The notes beneath the pieces are model-generated. The model saw only the letters and a program-made list of their open reading frames with translations. It ran no database searches and was not told the DNA's origin. Shown one piece after another: positions 44,542 to 53,220 of a DNA stretch of 64,000 bases. A program made the translations under genes and the position numbers. Within the stretch, counting starts at the first letter, position 1. Each line of letters begins with the position of its first letter. The DNA is from Hyphomicrobiales bacterium (GTDB taxonomy: Bacteria > Pseudomonadota > Alphaproteobacteria > Rhizobiales > Xanthobacteraceae), in contig JAFKKN010000007.1 of NCBI GenBank assembly GCA_017305535.1, forward strand, positions 62,001-126,000. Reading direction: 5' to 3'.

Positions 44542-46004
44542 CAGATCGGGTAGTGGATCGGCCCGTCCTGAATGGTGATCCAGCGCAGGTCGGTGAATTC
44601 GGCGATGCCGGCCTTGCCGCCGAAGCGGCCATAGCCCGATGCTTTGACGCCGCCGAACGGCATCTGCGCCTCGTCATGCACCGTCGGCCCGTTGACGTGG
44701 CAGATGCCGGATTCGATCCGCCGCGCCACCGCCAGTGCACGGTTGACGTCGCGGCCGAACACCGCCGCCGACAGGCCATACTCGGTATCGTTGGCGACCC
44801 GTACCGCTTCGTCGACACTGCCAACGCGCACCACCGTCACCACCGGGCCGAAGGATTCCTCGGCATAGATCCGCATCGAACTGCGCACGCGGTCGAGCAC
44901 CGTGGCCTGCACGATGGTGCCGTTGATCGCGCCACCGGCGGTCATCACCGCGCCCTTGTCGACGGCGTCCTTCACCAGTTGTCCGATGCGGTTCGCGGCG
45001 GTCGGATCGACCACGCAGCCGAGCGGCGTCTTGCCGGCGACCGGATCGCCCGCTTTCAGGCTCTTGGCCTTCTCGGCGAGTTTTGCGACGAAGGCATCGG
45101 CAATCTTGTCGTCGACCACGATGCGCTCCGTCGACATGCAGATCTGGCCCTGATTCATGTAGGCGCCGAACGCGGCAGCGGCGACGGCGGCGTCGATATC
45201 CGCATCGTCGAGCACGACGAACGGCGCCTTGCCGCCCAATTCCATCAATGCCGGCTTGAGATGATGCCCGGCGGATTCGGCGATGATGCGGCCGACGCGC
45301 GTCGATCCGGTGAAGTTGACGCGACGCACGGCGGGTTGCGCGATCAGGGTTTCGACGATCTCGGCGGCCGTCTCCGGCGCGTTGGAGACGGCGTTGAGCG
45401 CACCCTTCGGCAACCCGGCTTCGTTGAGCGCCTCGACGATCAGGCGATGGGTACGCGGGCAGATTTCCGATGTCTTCATCACCACGGTGTTGCCGCAGGC
45501 GAGCGGCGTTGCCAGCGAGCGCACGCCGAGAATGACCGGCGCATTCCATGGCGCGATCGACAGCACCACGCCGGCGGGCTGACGCACCGCCATCGCCAGC
45601 GAGCCGGGCCGGTTCGACGGGATGACCTCGCCGGCGATCTGCGTGGTCAGCGCCGCCGCTTCGCGCAACATGTCGGATGCGAGGCCGACATTGAACATCG
45701 CCCAGCCGGCGGTCGCGCCGATTTCCGCGCCCATGGCCGCGACGAAATCGTTCGCCTTCGCTTGCAGCACGTCGGCCGCTTTCGACAGGATGGCGCGGCG
45801 CTCGCGCGGCGAGGTGACGGACCAGGTGGCGAAGGCGGCCGCGGCCGCATCGACGGCGGCAATCGCGTCGTCGGTGGTGGCCGCCGCAGCCGTGGTCGCG
45901 ATCTCGCCAGAGAGCGGGTTGCGCCGCTCGAAGGTGGCTCCGTTCGACGCGGCCCGCTCCTCGCCGGCGATCATCAATCCCAATGCACTCATGGCCGTCT
46001 CCAT
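44541..46004 (-). CDS. aldehyde dehydrogenase, aromatic-aldehyde type
   Basis: 487 residues. Active-site C289 is in GQICMSTERI, E255 in MELGGKAP and N154 in APWNAP. The GQICMSTERI motif is common in vanillin, salicylaldehyde and benzaldehyde dehydrogenases, so an aromatic aldehyde is the best guess. A second Met at 45992 is a possible start. It sits between livF (3-base gap) and the SDR gene, in a transporter-plus-enzyme operon. Confidence 0.92.
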   Translation of the reverse strand: METAMSALGLMIAGEERAASNGATFERRNPLSGEIATTAAAATTDDAIAAVDAAAAAFATWSVTSPRERRAILSKAADVLQAKANDFVAAMGAEIGATAGWAMFNVGLASDMLREAAALTTQIAGEVIPSNRPGSLAMAVRQPAGVVLSIAPWNAPVILGVRSLATPLACGNTVVMKTSEICPRTHRLIVEALNEAGLPKGALNAVSNAPETAAEIVETLIAQPAVRRVNFTGSTRVGRIIAESAGHHLKPALMELGGKAPFVVLDDADIDAAVAAAAFGAYMNQGQICMSTERIVVDDKIADAFVAKLAEKAKSLKAGDPVAGKTPLGCVVDPTAANRIGQLVKDAVDKGAVMTAGGAINGTIVQATVLDRVRSSMRIYAEESFGPVVTVVRVGSVDEAVRVANDTEYGLSAAVFGRDVNRALAVARRIESGICHVNGPTVHDEAQMPFGGVKASGYGRFGGKAGIAEFTDLRWITIQDGPIHYPI

Positions 46005-46007
46005 TCT

Positions 46008-46727
46008 TCACACATTCGAACTTGTTCCAAGAAAAGCGCGTTGCACCGCCGGATCGTCGATCAGGCTTGCGGCACTGCCTTCGCCGACGATGCGGCCGGC
46101 CTCCAGCAGATAGCCGCGATCGGCGATCGCGAGGCTGGCGCGCACGTTCTGCTCGACGATCAACAGGCTGACGCCACTTTTGCGGACCTGCGCCAGCACC
46201 TCGAACAGTTCGTGCACGAGGATCGGTGCGAGGCCGAGGCTTGGCTCGTCCAGCATCAACAGGCGCGGCGACGACATCAGCGCGCGGCCGATCGCCACCA
46301 TCTGCTGCTCGCCGCCGGACATGGTGGCAACTGTCTGGCGTTGCCGTTCGCGCAGGCGCGGGAAGATGTCGAACACGCGCGCGAGGTTTTCCGTCGCGGC
46401 CTTGCGCGCACGCTGGGCGTAAGCGCCGAGCCGCAGGTTTTCGATGACGGTGAGGTCGGCGAAGATGCCGCGCCCTTCCGGCACCAGCGCGATGCCGGCT
46501 TCTAGCACCAGATGCGCGGGGGTAGCATTCAGCGAGCGGCCGTCGAGCTTGACGTCGCCGCCCGGCTCCGGCGCGACGAGGCCGGCGATGGCACGCAACA
46601 GCGAGGACTTGCCCGCGCCGTTGGCGCCGAGAATGACGACGGTTTCGCCTTCCGCGACCGACAGCGAGACGCCGTGCAGCGCCGCGTGCTTGCCGTAACG
46701 CACCGAGAGATTGCGCACCTCAAGCAT
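46008..46727 (-). CDS. livF: LivF-type ABC transporter ATPase
   Basis: 239 residues. Walker A GANGAGKSS (34-42), signature MSGGEQQMVAIGRAL and Walker B LLMLDEPSLGLAP. Branched-chain amino acid/aromatic acid-type importer. Overlaps the livG stop by 8 bases. Together with livG it powers the LivHM channel. Confidence 0.94.
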   Translation of the reverse strand: MLEVRNLSVRYGKHAALHGVSLSVAEGETVVILGANGAGKSSLLRAIAGLVAPEPGGDVKLDGRSLNATPAHLVLEAGIALVPEGRGIFADLTVIENLRLGAYAQRARKAATENLARVFDIFPRLRERQRQTVATMSGGEQQMVAIGRALMSSPRLLMLDEPSLGLAPILVHELFEVLAQVRKSGVSLLIVEQNVRASLAIADRGYLLEAGRIVGEGSAASLIDDPAVQRAFLGTSSNV

Positions 46728-47448
46728 GGCCGGTTCCGAGGTAGGCGCGGATCACTTCCGGATCGCGCAGCACGTCGGCGGTTGCCCCATCGGCGATCTT
46801 GCTGCCGGCGGTCATGACGATGCAGCGGCCGCACAGCGCGCGCACCGCTTCCATCACATGCTCCACCAGGACGATGGTGATGCCGCTGTCGCGCAGCGAG
46901 GCGATGAGGTCGATGCCGACGCGCAGTTCGGTCGGGTTGAGGCCGGCGAGCCATTCGTCGAGCAGCAGCAGTTGCGGATCGGCGGCCAGCGCGCGGGCCA
47001 GCTCCATCCGCTTCTGGTCGATGTAAGTGAGATTCTCGGCCGCCTCGTCGCCGCGTCCGCCGAGCCCGACCTTTGCCAGCAGGTCGCGGGCGGCGGCATC
47101 GGCATCCGCGCCCCACAGCGGCGCGCGGCGGAACGCCAGCGCGGTGACGATGTTCTCGGCGACGCTCAGCGACGGCAGGATGCGCACGAGCTGGAAGGTG
47201 CGAGCGATGCCCTTGCGGGCGATGCGGTGCGCTGGCCATCCCGACACCCTTTCGCCGTTGAGTCGGATATCGCCGCCGCTTGGCTTCAGGCTGCCGGAGA
47301 TCATGTTGAGCACGGTGGTCTTGCCGGAGCCGTTCGGCCCGAGCAGGCCGACCACCTCGCCGCGCGCGACGCTGAACGACACGCCGTTGACGGCGACAAG
47401 CCCGCCGAAGCGGCGCGTCAGCCCGGCGATGTCGAGCAGCGCCGTCAT
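46720..47448 (-). CDS. livG: LivG-type ABC transporter ATPase
   Basis: 242 residues. Walker A GPNGSGKTT (37-45). The region before the signature reads ENLTYIDQKRMELARALAAD and Walker B is LLLLDEWLAGLNPTE. The LTYIDQ form replaces LSGGQ but belongs to a known LivG subfamily. The C-terminal ALCGRCIVMTAGSKIADG and DVLRDPEVIRAYLG are typical of LivG. Overlaps livM and livF by 4 and 8 bases. Confidence 0.92.
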   Translation of the reverse strand: MTALLDIAGLTRRFGGLVAVNGVSFSVARGEVVGLLGPNGSGKTTVLNMISGSLKPSGGDIRLNGERVSGWPAHRIARKGIARTFQLVRILPSLSVAENIVTALAFRRAPLWGADADAAARDLLAKVGLGGRGDEAAENLTYIDQKRMELARALAADPQLLLLDEWLAGLNPTELRVGIDLIASLRDSGITIVLVEHVMEAVRALCGRCIVMTAGSKIADGATADVLRDPEVIRAYLGTGHA

Positions 47449-48383
47449 GAGCGCGCTCCGCTGTCATCGGTGCGGTGCGCCTTGCCCCACATCTGTTCGA
47501 TGAACGACAGCACGCCCTTGGGCAGCGCGAACACGATCAGGATGAACAACAGACCGAGCAGGATCGAATAGTGGTTGGGGAAATTCGCCGACAGCCATTC
47601 GAACAACAAGAACAGCGGCACCGCGCCGAGCAGCGGTCCCCACAACCGCGTCGCGCCGCCAAGCAACGCCATGATCAGGGTGAGGAACGACACCGTGGGA
47701 TTGAAGACGATAGCGGGCTCGACGTAGGTCCAGCGCGGCGCCTGAATCGCCCCTACTAAGGTCATGATCGTCGCGCTGATGGCGAACAGCGCCAGCTTGG
47801 TGCGCGCGATGTCGATGCCGACATGGGACGCCACCACCTCGTCGTCGCCGATGACTTTCAGCGCCAACCCAATGCGCGAGCGGCCGATCCACCAGCGCAA
47901 CAGCATGGTGACGATGCCGAGCGCCAGCAGTTGCCAATAGATCTGCTCCGGGGTGATGCCGAGGAAGATGTAGCGGCCCAGCGTGCCGGTGACGTTGATC
48001 TCGTAGAAGGTGACGAGCTGGCGGATCAACTCCGCAAGGCCAAACGTGAAGATCACGAAGTAGACGCCGGAGAGCCGTAGTGTTGACAGGCCGACGACCA
48101 GCGCCACCGCAAGTCCGATGCCGGCGGCGATCAGCAGCACCAGCGGATAGGGCAGCACCTCGCTAAGCGCGGCGACGCAGTACGCGCCGATGCCGACGAA
48201 CGCCACCGTCGCCAGCGAGACGTAACCGGTCGGCCCGGAGAACAGCGCCCATGCCGTGGCGAGCGTGACGTAACCGGCGAGGCCCATCATCAGGCCGAGC
48301 CCGTAAGCGTCGAGAAAGAACGGCGCGGACGCGAGCGCGGCGACCAGCGTGATCAGCCCGGCGGCGGTGGCGATCCGTTTCAT
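47445..48383 (-). CDS. livM: LivM-type ABC transporter permease
   Basis: 312 residues, about ten hydrophobic helices. The ATPase-contact region is RIGLALKVIGDDEVVASHVG, and YVSLATVAFVGIGAY carries the family G-Y core. The ATG at 48383 overlaps the livH stop. The open frame extends further upstream, but that part is out of frame with the LivH coding sequence and not protein-like. Confidence 0.92.
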   Translation of the reverse strand: MKRIATAAGLITLVAALASAPFFLDAYGLGLMMGLAGYVTLATAWALFSGPTGYVSLATVAFVGIGAYCVAALSEVLPYPLVLLIAAGIGLAVALVVGLSTLRLSGVYFVIFTFGLAELIRQLVTFYEINVTGTLGRYIFLGITPEQIYWQLLALGIVTMLLRWWIGRSRIGLALKVIGDDEVVASHVGIDIARTKLALFAISATIMTLVGAIQAPRWTYVEPAIVFNPTVSFLTLIMALLGGATRLWGPLLGAVPLFLLFEWLSANFPNHYSILLGLLFILIVFALPKGVLSFIEQMWGKAHRTDDSGARS

Positions 48384-49252
48384 CGCCGCGCCTTTCCGAA
48401 CAGGCCGGACGGCCGCCACAACAGGATGCCAAGGAAGATCAGATAGACGGCGGCCAATGTCAGGCCGGGGCTGACATACGTTGCGACGAATGTTTCGACG
48501 AGACCGAGGATCAGCCCGGCGCTGAGCGCGCCGAGCAGATTGCCGACACCGCCCATGATGACGACGATCAGCGCCTTCATGGTGAAGACGACGCCGGTGG
48601 TGGCCGTGAAGGTCTGGTACATCGAGATGACGACGCCGCCGCAAGCGGCCAGAGCGCCACCGAGCGCGAAGGCAAGCCGCACCGCACGATTGGCGTCGAT
48701 GCCGACCAATGGCGCAGAGGATGGCGCGACCGCGACGGCGCGCAGCGCGGTGCCCCACAGCGTGCGCGTCAGCAAGAGATAAAGCCCGCCGCCGAGCGCG
48801 AGCGCCAGCACCAAAGCCAGCAACCGGTTGGCAGCGACGCTGGCGCCGAAAATGTCGACGCCGAAATTCATGTAGGAGTAGCTGATGTAATTGCCGCCGA
48901 ACATCAACAGCATCACGCCCTGAATGACGAACAGCAGGCCGAAGGTGGCGAGGATGGAATCGATCTCAAGCGCCATCGCGGTCTTCGAGCGCGCCACCAG
49001 AGGCCGCAGCATCAGGCCGTAGATCAGGTAGCTGAAGACGAAACCGAGCGGTGCGGCGAGAACGAGGCTGATCAGCGGATTGATGTTGAACGAGCTGCTC
49101 AGCGCATAGGCCAGAAACGACGCGGCGATGATCGTCTCGCCGTAGGCGAGGTTCATGATGCGGGAGATGCCGTATTGCAGGGTGAGACCCATCGCCACCA
49201 GGGCGTAGGTCCCACCGAGCACGAGGCCCGCGATCAGCGTGGTGACGAACAT
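48380..49252 (-). CDS. livH: LivH-type ABC transporter permease
   Basis: 290 residues, about eight hydrophobic helices. N-terminal signature GLTLQYGISRIMNLAYGETI and the later AVAPSSAPLVGIDANRAVRL and ALIVVIMGGVGNLLGALSAG segments. Partner of LivM; second gene after the binding protein. Confidence 0.93.
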   Translation of the reverse strand: MFVTTLIAGLVLGGTYALVAMGLTLQYGISRIMNLAYGETIIAASFLAYALSSSFNINPLISLVLAAPLGFVFSYLIYGLMLRPLVARSKTAMALEIDSILATFGLLFVIQGVMLLMFGGNYISYSYMNFGVDIFGASVAANRLLALVLALALGGGLYLLLTRTLWGTALRAVAVAPSSAPLVGIDANRAVRLAFALGGALAACGGVVISMYQTFTATTGVVFTMKALIVVIMGGVGNLLGALSAGLILGLVETFVATYVSPGLTLAAVYLIFLGILLWRPSGLFGKARR

Positions 49253-49273
49253 CGCGCGCGTTGTCGCTTAGCG

Positions 49274-50503
49274 TTACTTCGCCTGCCAGGCGGGCTTCGG
49301 CAGCACCGGCTTCGTCGCGCCCGGCCGATCGACCGGCGCGATGGCGACGAACTGGCCGTTCTGCCACTGGCCGCCGAACCACAGCGTGCGAAGCTGGTTG
49401 TCTTCCATTTTAGTGTCGCCGAGTACCGTCTTGAAACTGCCGGTGGACAGTTCGTTCGAGACCGCCTCGCGGTCGATTCCCTTGCGCTTGATCGCCTCCT
49501 GCAACATTTGCAGGCTGGCATAGGTGATCACGCTGCCCCACAGGTCCGGCGCCTTGCCGGTGACGTCCTCGTGGCGCTTGCGATAGGCGGCGTTGGCCTC
49601 GTTCTTCGGATCGATGCCACCGAGACTCATGATGCCTTCGGCGTTCGGGCCGTTATTCTTGCCGTAGACCGGGAAGCCGGTGCCGACGCCGAGATACATC
49701 ACCTTCGGATTGAACTTCGCCACTTGCGCCTGCTGGGTGATGGCGAAGGTTTCCGGCGGATAGGAGAACGCGACGAAGGTGTCGGCGCCGCCCTTGGCGG
49801 CTTCGTTGATCATCGGCGTGAAGTCGGTGGTGCCGGCCGGATAGGTGACGTCGTAGGTGACGTCGAGCCCCGCCTTCTTGAACGATGGTCGCGCCGCGGT
49901 GACGAGATCGATGCCGAAGCCGTCGGCCACCGAGATCATCGCGATCTTGCCGTTGATGGTGCCTGCCGCCTTCGCCTTGGTCAGCACGCCGGCCAGCGCC
50001 TCGGTGTAATCATGGCCGCCGCCGAGCATCCAGAAGCTCTTCTTCCAGCGCTTGACGAATTGCGGCGCCTTGTCGGTGACGGCGGAGACCGCGAGCTGCG
50101 GATAGCCGAAGCGGTCGAACAGCGGCGCGACGGCAAGATTGAAGCCGGTGCCCCATGGCGCGAGGATGAAGTCCACCTTGTCCTGCGTGGCGAGGCGTTC
50201 GGTGGCGCGCACCACTTCCTCGGCGGAGGAGCGGTCGTCGTATTCGATCACCTCGATCGGCAGGCGCTTGCCGCCCGGCAGTTCGAGGCCGCCGGCGTCC
50301 TTCACCTCCTTGGCCCACAGCACGTAGTTGGGAATGGTGGTGATGCCGGCGCCGCCGGCATTGGGGCCGGTCTTCGACACCACGTAACCGATCTTCACCG
50401 AGGTGCGCTCTTGCGCGATGGCGGAAAAGCCGGCGGTGGTGCAGAGCAGGATGGCGGACAGGCTCAGCGTCTTCAGCGCACGCCTGCGGCTTGTGTTCGT
50501 CAT
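49274..50503 (-). CDS. livJ: Liv-type substrate-binding protein
   Basis: 409 residues. An N-terminal signal peptide has a basic start (NTSRRRALKTLSL) and hydrophobic core ending CTTAGFSAIAQ. The mature protein has the Leu/Ile/Val-binding fold (VKIGYVVSKTGPNAGGAGIT, DFILAPWGTGFNLAVAPLFD, TPMINEAAKGGADTFVAFSY). In this subgroup ligands are often aromatic acids rather than amino acids. It heads the operon that ends with aldehyde dehydrogenase and SDR. Ligand unknown. Confidence 0.92.
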   Translation of the reverse strand: MTNTSRRRALKTLSLSAILLCTTAGFSAIAQERTSVKIGYVVSKTGPNAGGAGITTIPNYVLWAKEVKDAGGLELPGGKRLPIEVIEYDDRSSAEEVVRATERLATQDKVDFILAPWGTGFNLAVAPLFDRFGYPQLAVSAVTDKAPQFVKRWKKSFWMLGGGHDYTEALAGVLTKAKAAGTINGKIAMISVADGFGIDLVTAARPSFKKAGLDVTYDVTYPAGTTDFTPMINEAAKGGADTFVAFSYPPETFAITQQAQVAKFNPKVMYLGVGTGFPVYGKNNGPNAEGIMSLGGIDPKNEANAAYRKRHEDVTGKAPDLWGSVITYASLQMLQEAIKRKGIDREAVSNELSTGSFKTVLGDTKMEDNQLRTLWFGGQWQNGQFVAIAPVDRPGATKPVLPKPAWQAK

Positions 50504-50869
50504 GGAATCTCCTCCCCACGATGGGTGCCGCTGATGCGGCGCGTTGGCGACCTGCCGTGCGACTGTTGCTCGTCGCTTTATCGGCCGACTCGAACGCTAG
50601 CGACGGCCTGGAGGGACATGAATAGACATATTCGAGGGATAATTGGATTTTACACGGGAAGTGCGCCGCTTGCGCTGTCATGCCGCAGCCGCCTTGACAG
50701 CGTCAGTCCGGGTTGCCGATCGGACTTCCGACGGGATGCCGGTTAATCAACGTCATCGTCATGGCCGGGCTTGTCCCGGCCATCCACGTCTTTGAACTTG
50801 CGTGGCTGTCAAGACGTGGATACCCGGCATAAAGCCGGGCATGACGAATTAGATTTAATGCATCGCGAT
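50504..50869. other. 366-bp intergenic region before livJ
   Basis: Should hold the minus-strand promoter of the seven-gene liv operon in its left part and ends with the long palindromic element at 50757-50846. No gene or clear regulator site was seen in the left part. Confidence 0.5.
50757..50846. repeat. long compound palindromic element, CGTCATGGCCGGG type
   Basis: Outer arms CGTCATGGCCGGG and CCGGGCATGACG enclose a second inverted repeat CCACGTCTT / AAGACGTGG (50784-50792 and 50811-50819) and CCCGGC/GCCGGG pairs. It is a multi-stem hairpin typical of repeated intergenic elements in this bacterial group. Confidence 0.7.
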
Positions 50870-51592
50870 CTACGGTCGCAGATCCATATCGATGCTGATG
50901 AAGTCGCCGCGATAGGTGACTTCGCCGAGATAGATCACGGTGCCGTCGCGCGCGGTGAAAACGCGGCGCACCTCGGCCACTGGCGAATTGAGCGGGATGC
51001 GCAGCAGCCGCGACACTTCGAGGTCGGCGGTGCCGATGGTCATGCGTTGTCGTGCGGTGGCAATCGGGTGGCCGGGCATTTCCATCAGGATCGGGATCAC
51101 CGTCTCGCCGCGAAACCGCTTCGGCGCTTTGCGGAAGATGGTCTCGTCGAGATAGATGGAAATCACGCAATAAGGCTGGCGTTTGCGGGAGTGGACGCGG
51201 CGCATGAACACGTAGTTCGCGGCCGGTCGGCCGTCCTCCGGACGCAGCGGGGCTTCGCAGCGGCTTTCCGAGATGTTGATGATCTTCGGCGACGTCGTCT
51301 TGTAGACCTTGGCGAGATCGGTGAGCGTCGTCTCCACCCGCAGCCAGCGATCCTGCGCCACGCCGCCGGTGATGAAGGTTCCGCGACCCTGATGCGCCTC
51401 GAGGATGCCCTCGCGGGTCAGAAGATCGACAGCCTGGCGGATGGTGACGCGGGAGACGCTGAATTCCGCAGCGAGCGTCTCGTTGCCGGGGAGCCGCGCA
51501 CCATGCGGCCACACGCCGCGTGCGATGCGCTGCCGCAGCGTCTCGGCGATCTGCGCGTATTTCGGAATATGGCTTTCCGCGTCGAGGATCAT
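50870..51592 (-). CDS. GntR-family regulator with UTRA ligand domain
   Basis: 240 residues from ATG 51592. The GntR winged helix (IAETLRQRIARGVWPHGARL, LAAEFSVSRVTIRQAVDLLT, EAHQGRGTFITGG) is followed by a UTRA domain (residues about 90-235: FMRRVHSRKRQPYCVISIYL, LNSPVAEVRRVFTARDGTVI). That marks the HutC/FarR subfamily. It is the third gene of the operon enolase-like enzyme-GMC-GntR, 17 bases after the GMC stop, and probably represses the divergent promoter with the palindrome at 54391-54410. Confidence 0.9.
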   Translation of the reverse strand: MILDAESHIPKYAQIAETLRQRIARGVWPHGARLPGNETLAAEFSVSRVTIRQAVDLLTREGILEAHQGRGTFITGGVAQDRWLRVETTLTDLAKVYKTTSPKIINISESRCEAPLRPEDGRPAANYVFMRRVHSRKRQPYCVISIYLDETIFRKAPKRFRGETVIPILMEMPGHPIATARQRMTIGTADLEVSRLLRIPLNSPVAEVRRVFTARDGTVIYLGEVTYRGDFISIDMDLRP

Positions 51593-51609
51593 GGTGTCTG
51601 CGCCATCAC

Positions 51610-53217
51610 TCAAGAGAGGACAGCGGCGGCTCCTTTCTCACCGATCATCAGGCTGGTCGCGTTGGTGTTGGCCGAGGTGATGAGCGGCATAACCGACGCA
51701 TCGATGACGCGCAAACGCTCGGCGCCGTTGACGCGCAACTGCGGGTCGACCACCGCGCCGTCGTCGCGGCCCATGCGGCAGGTGCCGACTTGATGAAACA
51801 CGGTGCCGCCGGTGCTGCGTGCGAACTCCCACAGCGCGTCGTCGCTCTCGGCATCGAGCCCCGGTTTGATTTCGATATCCCACAACGGGCGGAACGACGG
51901 CTGCTGGAAAATCTCGCGCAGGATTTTCATTCCGGCGAGAAGCGTCTTGCGGTCGATCTCGACGTCAAAGTAATTCGCGTGGATGATCGGCGCGGCGAAC
52001 GGATCGGTGGAGTTGATCGCGAGACGCCCGCGCGATTCGGCATGGCATTGCCACACCGACGCGGTGAAGCCGGAGTAGCGATGCAATGGTTCGCCGGGAC
52101 GATCCACCGATAGCGGCATGACGTTGAACTGTACATCGGGACGGCCGCCAACGGCATACTGCGTGCAGGCCGCGCCGCCGACCTGACCGGCCCCGGCGGT
52201 GAGCGGGCCGTTGCCCTGCAACGCCCATTGCAGTCCCATCTTCGCCAGTTCGATGGGGTTGCGGACCTGATCGTTCAAGGAGATCGGCCGCTTCAGCCGC
52301 ACGATGACGCGCGCCTGATAGTGGTCCTGTAGATTGCGGCCGACCTCCGGCGCGTCAACGATCACCGGGATATCGAGCGAACGCAGCAATGAGGCGGGAC
52401 CGATACCCGACAGTTGCAGTAGTTGCGGCGATTGCAGTGTGCCGGCGCAGAGGATCACCTCGCGGTCGGCGGTCGCGCGATGAGTTTCACCGCCCGCGAT
52501 CCATTCGATGCCGGTCGCGGTGCTGCCGGAAAACGTCACGCGTTTAGCCTGCGCATTGGCGATAATCGTCAGGTTCGGCCGGTCGGCCACCGGATGCAGG
52601 AACGCAGACGCCGAACTGCTGCGCCAGCGCGACCCGATGCCGAGTTGATAGCTGCCGACGCCGAACGTCGTTGCACCGTTGAAATCCGCGTTGAACGGCA
52701 GGCCATACTCCATGCCTGCCTTCACCCATGCGGCGGAGGCCGGATTGGCGACGCGCAGGTCGGAGACGTCGAATTCGCCGAGTGCACCGTGATACTGGCT
52801 GTCGCCGCCGCGATAGCGCTCGTAACGGCGGAAATAGGGCAGGGTGTCGCGATAGCTCCAGCCGGTCGCGCCGAGTTTTTCCCAGTCGTCGAAATCCTCG
52901 TGCTGGCCGCGGATGAAGATCAGGCCGTTGATCGACGACGAGCCGCCGATGACGCGACCGCGCGGCCAATCGATGACGCGGCCGCCAAGCTTGTCGTTCG
53001 GCTCGGTCTTGAACAGCCGCGAGAAGCGATTGTCGAAGATCGAGCGATAATAGCCGACCGGCAGCTTGATCCAGAAATTACGATCCGATCCGCCGGCCTC
53101 CAGCAGCAGCACACGGCAGGCGGGGTCCTTCGACAGCCGGTTGGCGACGATGCAGCCGGCCGAGCCCGCGCCGACGATGATGTAGTCGTAACCTTGAGCG
53201 GTGGCGGATGCGGCCAT
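51610..53217 (-). CDS. GMC-family FAD-dependent oxidoreductase (choline dehydrogenase-like)
   Basis: 535 residues, full length. N-terminal FAD motif GAGSAG (16-21), then RGRVIGGSSSINGLIFIRGQ and HPVADRPNLTIIANAQAKRV. The C-terminal part has TGGTVFHQVGTCRMGRDDGA and DASVMPLITSANTNATSLMI, with the catalytic His of the GMC active site. It oxidises an alcohol. Encoded 3 bases after the enolase-superfamily gene and before GntR; it is probably part of the catabolism of the compound imported by the divergent ABC system. Confidence 0.93.
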   Translation of the reverse strand: MAASATAQGYDYIIVGAGSAGCIVANRLSKDPACRVLLLEAGGSDRNFWIKLPVGYYRSIFDNRFSRLFKTEPNDKLGGRVIDWPRGRVIGGSSSINGLIFIRGQHEDFDDWEKLGATGWSYRDTLPYFRRYERYRGGDSQYHGALGEFDVSDLRVANPASAAWVKAGMEYGLPFNADFNGATTFGVGSYQLGIGSRWRSSSASAFLHPVADRPNLTIIANAQAKRVTFSGSTATGIEWIAGGETHRATADREVILCAGTLQSPQLLQLSGIGPASLLRSLDIPVIVDAPEVGRNLQDHYQARVIVRLKRPISLNDQVRNPIELAKMGLQWALQGNGPLTAGAGQVGGAACTQYAVGGRPDVQFNVMPLSVDRPGEPLHRYSGFTASVWQCHAESRGRLAINSTDPFAAPIIHANYFDVEIDRKTLLAGMKILREIFQQPSFRPLWDIEIKPGLDAESDDALWEFARSTGGTVFHQVGTCRMGRDDGAVVDPQLRVNGAERLRVIDASVMPLITSANTNATSLMIGEKGAAAVLS

Positions 53218-53220
53218 GGT

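Noticed and set aside
46720-47448. Odd ABC signature LTYIDQ instead of LSGGQ in LivG
   Set aside because: A comparable form is known to me from one LivG subfamily, so it is not likely a sign of inactivity.
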